Shown here: positions 32,604 to 35,847 of the stretch, in pieces | Layout: every line of letters starts with the position of its first letter | Numbering within the stretch: position 1 is the first letter of the stretch | DNA from: an uncultured Bacteroidales bacterium | GTDB lineage: Bacteria; Bacteroidota; Bacteroidia; Bacteroidales; Bacteroidaceae | Length of the DNA: 35,847 nucleotides | Assembly: GCA_902789725.1 (NCBI GenBank) | Contig: CADAPC010000025.1 | Coordinates: forward strand, 1-35,847 | Direction of reading: 5' to 3' | The notes under the pieces: generated by a model | The model's database searches: none | The model's input: only the letters and a program-made list of their open reading frames with translations | Told to the model about the DNA's origin: nothing | Translations under genes and position numbers: made by a program

Positions 32604-33323
32604 ATGGAGCCTTTCAAAGTAATTATAGTAGAAGACGTTGCCCTCGAAATGAAGGGCACGAAAGAAATTTTCCGCTCAGAGATTCCTGAAGCTGAAATTG
32701 TTGGCACAGCCATGAATGAGACTGATCTGTGGAAACTGATGCGTGACAATCACCCCGACCTCGTACTCCTCGACCTCGGCTTGGGCGGTTCCACAACTGC
32801 GGGTGTGGATGTGTGTAAACAGCTGCGCCGTCGCTATCCAGAGGTGCATGTGCTGATTTTCACAGGTGAAATCATGAACGAAAAACTATGGGTCGATGCA
32901 CTGGATGCAGGTGCCGATGGCATCATCCTTAAAAGTGGGGAACTGCTCACGAAAGGCGATGTGCAAAGTGTGCTGAACGGTAAGCGGATGGTGTTCAATC
33001 AGCCCATTCTGGAGAAAATCCTTCAGCGTTTCCGTAAGTCTGTCCTCAATGAGTCCATGCGCCAGGAGGCTTTTCTTGACTACGATATTGATGAATATGA
33101 CGAGCGTTTCCTCCGCCATTTGGCTTTAGGATACACCAAAGACATGATTGCCAGTCTGAAAGGGATGCCTTTCGGAGTGAAGTCTATCGAAAAGCGTCAG
33201 AACGATCTCACCAACCGTCTCTTTGGCGAAGATCATGAGAGCATCAATGCCACTCGCCTTGTCACGAAGGCCATAGAACTGCGCATTCTCGATATTGATA
33301 ATCTTGAACCAGATGACGAGTAG
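32604..33323 (+). CDS. Response regulator with divergent LuxR-type C-terminus
   Basis: A 239-residue response regulator. The receiver domain (1-125) has all key residues: E10-D11, phospho-acceptor D57 (LVLLDLGLGG), T87 (LIFTG) and K110 (GIILKSG). The C-terminal part (about 160-232) aligns by eye with the NarL/LuxR helix-turn-helix: FLRHLALGYTKDMIASL, then VKSIEKRQNDLTNRLFG and VTKAIELRIL. It has an insertion (KGMPFG) where the turn normally is, so DNA binding is likely but not certain. It lies 10 nt after the tandem kinase gene, its evident partner, and is followed by a membrane protein gene after 17 nt. Confidence 0.9.
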   Translation: MEPFKVIIVEDVALEMKGTKEIFRSEIPEAEIVGTAMNETDLWKLMRDNHPDLVLLDLGLGGSTTAGVDVCKQLRRRYPEVHVLIFTGEIMNEKLWVDALDAGADGIILKSGELLTKGDVQSVLNGKRMVFNQPILEKILQRFRKSVLNESMRQEAFLDYDIDEYDERFLRHLALGYTKDMIASLKGMPFGVKSIEKRQNDLTNRLFGEDHESINATRLVTKAIELRILDIDNLEPDDE

Positions 33324-33340
33324 GTGCTCTTCTTATCTTT

Positions 33341-34036
33341 ATGCGCTACAAACTATATATACGCCGCATGCTTCAAGCCTACTTTTGGTGCATTGTCCTT
33401 GCGTTGGTCTTGCTGCTTTTTGTTTCATGGGTGCTGAGCATCTATGTGGACGGAGTGTCAGGACTGCTTACAGCGCGAGGAATTAGGTGGTTGTGCATCA
33501 GCATTGTGCCTAATTTTGCTTCCGTTCATCTTGCGAAGATTCTTTTGGGACTGATGGCAATCAGTGTGCTCAAAGAGTCCAGAATCATGAGTACTTGTCG
33601 GGGCCACGTGTCGCTGAAGCAGAAACGTGCCTTGCAGATAACGGGAGTTGCCATCTTGCTGGTGGGGTGTCTGTTTTCTTTGTTGCTGTTCCTTCCCAAC
33701 GCTGTGTTACTCAGCGCATTCGGCACATTTCATGGCTCTGCTTTTTCAAAGGGATTAGATGGCATACTGATGTGCCTGGCCATCTTTGTGGGCAATGTGT
33801 ATGGCTACACCTCTGGGCGGTTCATCACCATGCGCGACTTTGTCCAAGCGCACGTGAGTATCTTTTCCACAGTTGCCAACTATTTTGTCATTCTTTTTTT
33901 TGCCAGCCAGCTGGTGGGGTGTGTTGATTTCACAGGCATTCTTCCTTTGCTCGGAGACGACGGAACAGTTTTTTATTGGATGCAAGGTGTGCTTTATAAT
34001 GTGCCCCTCTTGCTCTATATTCTTTTGGCTTTATAG
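33341..34036 (+). CDS. Small AbgT-like membrane protein
   Basis: A 231-residue protein with about six transmembrane segments. Parts of it recall the N-terminal region of AbgT-family transporters (p-aminobenzoyl-glutamate type): a first segment LLLFVSWVLSIYVDG, then VSGLLTARGIRWLCISIVPNF (AbgT: SLLSPEGIRW...NF) and a following segment ending in KESRIM (AbgT: AEKSGLI). It is less than half of a normal AbgT (about 500 residues) and lacks the second inverted-repeat half, so transport is doubtful. It lies 17 nt after the response regulator, so it is probably part of the signalling operon. No paralogous remnant of the missing half is seen downstream. The AbgT relation is from memory of the family and is moderately sure. 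Confidence 0.6.
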   Translation: MRYKLYIRRMLQAYFWCIVLALVLLLFVSWVLSIYVDGVSGLLTARGIRWLCISIVPNFASVHLAKILLGLMAISVLKESRIMSTCRGHVSLKQKRALQITGVAILLVGCLFSLLLFLPNAVLLSAFGTFHGSAFSKGLDGILMCLAIFVGNVYGYTSGRFITMRDFVQAHVSIFSTVANYFVILFFASQLVGCVDFTGILPLLGDDGTVFYWMQGVLYNVPLLLYILLAL

Positions 34037-34050
34037 AGAGGCACACAACT

Positions 34051-34692
34051 CTATTTCCTTTTTGCGTTATATGAACAGAAGTCAGCCAGGCCGCATTGTT
34101 CACATTGTGGTCGTTGGCTTTTGCAAACATACCTTCCATGCAGAATGAGCCAGTGGTGAGCACGAGGAATGAGTTCCTGAGGAATGTTCTTCACCAGCTC
34201 CTTCTCCACGGCGTAGGGCGTGGTGCACTTGTCCGACACCAATCCTATGCGGTGACTTACACGAAACACATGGGTATCTACTGCCATTCTCGCTTCGTTG
34301 AAAGCTACGCTCAGCATTACGTTGGCGGTTTTTCTGCCCACACCCGGCAATGCCACCAGCTCGTCAAAGTTTCCCGGCACTTCTCCGCGATGCTTCTGCA
34401 TCAGTTGTCGAGCCATTTCCACTAAATGCTCTGCCTTGCTGTTGGGATAACTGACCGATTTGACGTATTCAAGGATTTCCTCCTTTGTTGAGCATGCCAT
34501 CGCCTCTGCTGTCGGAAAAGCCTTGAACAGGGTGGGGGTGACCATGTTCACACGCTTGTCTGTGCACTGTGCTGACAGGATGACGGCACAAAGCAACTGA
34601 AACGGATTGTCATACTTCAGTTCAGTGTTGGCTTCAGGCATTGTGTGTTGGAAATACTCCACCAACCGCTTGTATATTTCCTTCTTTCTCAT
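34051..34692 (-). CDS. nth: Endonuclease III
   Basis: A DNA glycosylase/AP lyase that removes oxidised pyrimidines in base-excision repair. The frame is open to 34770, but the start at 34692 (MRKKEIYKRLVEYFQHTMP) gives 213 residues, the family length, and avoids the terminator of rpmA that lies inside the longer version. The helix-hairpin-helix motif LPGVGRKTANVML contains the catalytic lysine, and VDTHVFRVSHRIGL the catalytic aspartate. The 4Fe-4S ligands follow the exact pattern C-x6-C-x2-C-x5-C (CKSQRPQCEQCGLADFC) at the C-terminus. It converges with the AbgT-like gene, 14 nt away. Confidence 0.95.
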   Translation of the reverse strand: MRKKEIYKRLVEYFQHTMPEANTELKYDNPFQLLCAVILSAQCTDKRVNMVTPTLFKAFPTAEAMACSTKEEILEYVKSVSYPNSKAEHLVEMARQLMQKHRGEVPGNFDELVALPGVGRKTANVMLSVAFNEARMAVDTHVFRVSHRIGLVSDKCTTPYAVEKELVKNIPQELIPRAHHWLILHGRYVCKSQRPQCEQCGLADFCSYNAKRK

Positions 34693-34715
34693 AGATGTCG
34701 TAATTGATATGCTAC

Positions 34716-34754
34716 AAAAAAGAGGCGGCAGCTTTTCTGTTTTAGCTGTCGCCT
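34716..34754 (-). terminator. Terminator of rplU-rpmA
   Basis: Read on the minus strand, AGGCGACAGCT (34754-34744) pairs with AGCTGCCGCCT (34733-34723), one mismatch, followed by C and six T residues. It lies 24 nt past rpmA and upstream of the nth start. Confidence 0.85.
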
Positions 34755-34778
34755 GTAACTTCCTGTTCAAGATAGCAG

Positions 34779-35045
34779 TTATGCTTCTGCAGCTACTGGC
34801 TCGATGGATACAGTACTGCGGTTTTCACGACCACGCTTGAACACTACGATACCATCGGTGAGTGCGTACAGTGTGTCGTCCTTGCCAATTCCTACATTCT
34901 TGCCAGGGTGGTGCTTTGTGCCACGCTGACGAACGATGATGTTGCCAGCTTTTACTGCTTCGCCACCGAAGTGCTTCAATCCGAGTCGTTTAGAGTGTGA
35001 CTCACGGCCGTTCTTAGAACTACCTACACCTTTTTTATGTGCCAT
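34779..35045 (-). CDS. rpmA: 50S ribosomal protein L27 (bL27)
   Basis: An 88-residue basic protein, full length for bL27, which reaches the peptidyl-transferase centre with its N-terminal tail. The family start [20 protein letters not shown], the core [19 protein letters not shown] and the [12 protein letters not shown] strand pair are present. There is no cleavable N-terminal extension of the Firmicutes type. It lies 73 nt after rplU, the usual pairing, and is closed by a terminator at 34716-34754. Its last residues are Ala/Glu-rich (EPVAAEA). Confidence 0.97.
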   Translation of the reverse strand: MAHKKGVGSSKNGRESHSKRLGLKHFGGEAVKAGNIIVRQRGTKHHPGKNVGIGKDDTLYALTDGIVVFKRGRENRSTVSIEPVAAEA

Positions 35046-35118
35046 GTTGAAAAACTGTCTTAAAATTGTTAGTTAAATGAATTGTTTGTTTTTGAGAAAG
35101 ATTGTCCGTCCAAGCCAA

Positions 35119-35436
35119 TTAAGCTATGATGGACTTAACGAGCACCTGTGTGAATTGCTCACGATGACCTCTCAGCTTACGGTAGCCTTTGCGACGACGC
35201 TTGTGGAACACCAGCACTTTGTCGCCCTTGATGAGCGGAACAAGCACTTCAAGCACAACCTTTGCGCCTTCCACTGTGGGAGTGCCTACAGTTACTACAC
35301 CATCGTTGTCTGCCAACAACACTTTCTCAATCTCAACAGTTGCACCTGTCTCCACATCCTGAATGTGGTGAACATAGAGCTTCTTGCCCTCTTCGGCTTT
35401 GAACTGCTGACCCTGAATTTCTGCAATTACGTACAT
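35119..35436 (-). CDS. rplU: 50S ribosomal protein L21 (bL21)
   Basis: A 105-residue protein of the large ribosomal subunit, full length for bL21. The frame extends upstream to 35553, but the conserved start [22 protein letters not shown] is at 35436 and the extension overlaps the promoter and leader, so 35436 is correct. The C-terminal signature [27 protein letters not shown] contacts 23S rRNA and is intact. It is the first gene of the rplU-rpmA operon, with a strong promoter at 35524-35554 and a structured leader between (35464-35510). Confidence 0.97.
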   Translation of the reverse strand: MYVIAEIQGQQFKAEEGKKLYVHHIQDVETGATVEIEKVLLADNDGVVTVGTPTVEGAKVVLEVLVPLIKGDKVLVFHKRRRKGYRKLRGHREQFTQVLVKSIIA

Positions 35437-35463
35437 TTTGTTTTTGAATTGTTTAGGGTTGGA

Positions 35464-35510
35464 CCGGCAGGCGAAGCACCCCTTGTGCTTGCTTTTTTGA
35501 GCCTCTCCGG
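35464..35510 (-). promoter_or_regulatory. Structured leader of rplU, candidate ribosomal protein autoregulation site
   Basis: In the minus-strand transcript three nested helices can form: CCGG (35510-35507) with CCGG (35467-35464), AGGC (35504-35501) with GCCT (35472-35469), and a perfect 6-bp hairpin AAGCAC (35490-35485) with GTGCTT (35479-35474) around a 5-nt loop. An A-rich strand (CAAAAAAGC) sits inside the internal loop. The structure ends 28 nt before the rplU start. Confidence 0.5.
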
Positions 35511-35523
35511 CATAAATCGGCTG

Positions 35524-35554
35524 CAAAGTTACGGCTTTCTCTGCTATTGACAAA
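35524..35554 (-). promoter_or_regulatory. Bacteroidetes-type promoter of rplU-rpmA
   Basis: On the minus strand TTTG (35554-35551), 19 nt, TAACTTTG (35531-35524): exact consensus. Transcription would start near 35516, giving a leader of about 80 nt. Confidence 0.75.
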
Positions 35555-35847
35555 ACAAATTCAACAAAATTTGCTGCTCTTTTGGTAAAAAATCCACCCC
35601 ACAGCGATAATTTGCTTTATGATTAAAGCCGAATCTGTGTTTTGAAATAAATGAAGAGTTCACTTGAGGAAGTAGTTTTCCTTGGCTAAATGAGCACAAT
35701 CACAAAGACTCTATTTCCCCTAAAATCCGCAACTAATAGTCCCGTGGGCTAATTTTTCTGTTAGGTGTTGCCTTTGCAGGCCTTTTTGCCACTATATCCG
35801 TGATAATGTATGGTTTTTACACCCACCTTCCCCTTACCCCGTTAAGC
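35555..35847. other. Intergenic right end, no gene seen
   Basis: No open frame of note, no tRNA-like fold and no good terminator is visible. The stretch is AT-rich, and a gene may begin beyond the window. Confidence 0.5.

Overview
The window looks like a chromosomal segment of a Bacteroidales bacterium (Bacteroides/Prevotella type). The evidence is the gene set (Bat aerotolerance operon, DUF4295 next to rpmB-rpmG, a galM/FucP-type transporter/galK cluster, TPR-type sensor kinase) and several promoters of the Bacteroidetes form TTTG-N19/20-TAnnTTTG. Shine-Dalgarno sequences are mostly absent. I see no insertion sequence, integrase, phage gene or CRISPR array.

Layout. 1-760: a terminator of an upstream gene, then a compact structured RNA candidate (about 581-678). 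762-2664: three small exported proteins with aspartate-rich runs, then a palindrome, a terminator-like hairpin and a possible 50-residue membrane protein. 2805-3820: tRNA-Arg(TCT) with a textbook promoter, then rpmB, rpmG and the DUF4295 gene. 3919-7954: ftsY, rimO, a small HU protein and a large HU-coiled coil-TM-LysM protein, tightly packed or overlapping. 8100-16664: the full moxR-DUF58-(membrane protein)-batA-batB-batC-batD-batE operon, followed by a PAP2 phosphatase.

From 17435 to 28245 nearly all genes are on the minus strand: sbcD-sbcC (overlapping by 4 nt), a lipoprotein DNA/RNA nuclease, the galactose cluster galM-transporter-galK ending in a strong terminator, and folC. A decayed gene (22682-23077, plus strand) sits between galK and the nuclease. 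From 28346 on the plus strand there is a signalling operon: a 1415-residue protein that is two membrane sensor kinases joined end to end, a response regulator, and a small AbgT-like membrane protein. The right end carries nth, rpmA and rplU on the minus strand; rplU has a strong promoter and a structured leader.

How they work together. The ribosomal, SRP receptor and RimO genes are housekeeping translation functions. The Bat proteins are expected to form a MoxR/VWA/TPR envelope complex. The gal genes take up and phosphorylate galactose. SbcCD and Nth are DNA repair. The points most worth following up are the tandem kinase, in which the first half keeps an intact ATP-binding domain and the second half a good phospho-acceptor histidine but a decayed ATPase; the HU-LysM protein, which could link DNA to the cell wall; the structured RNA at 581-678; and the rplU leader.
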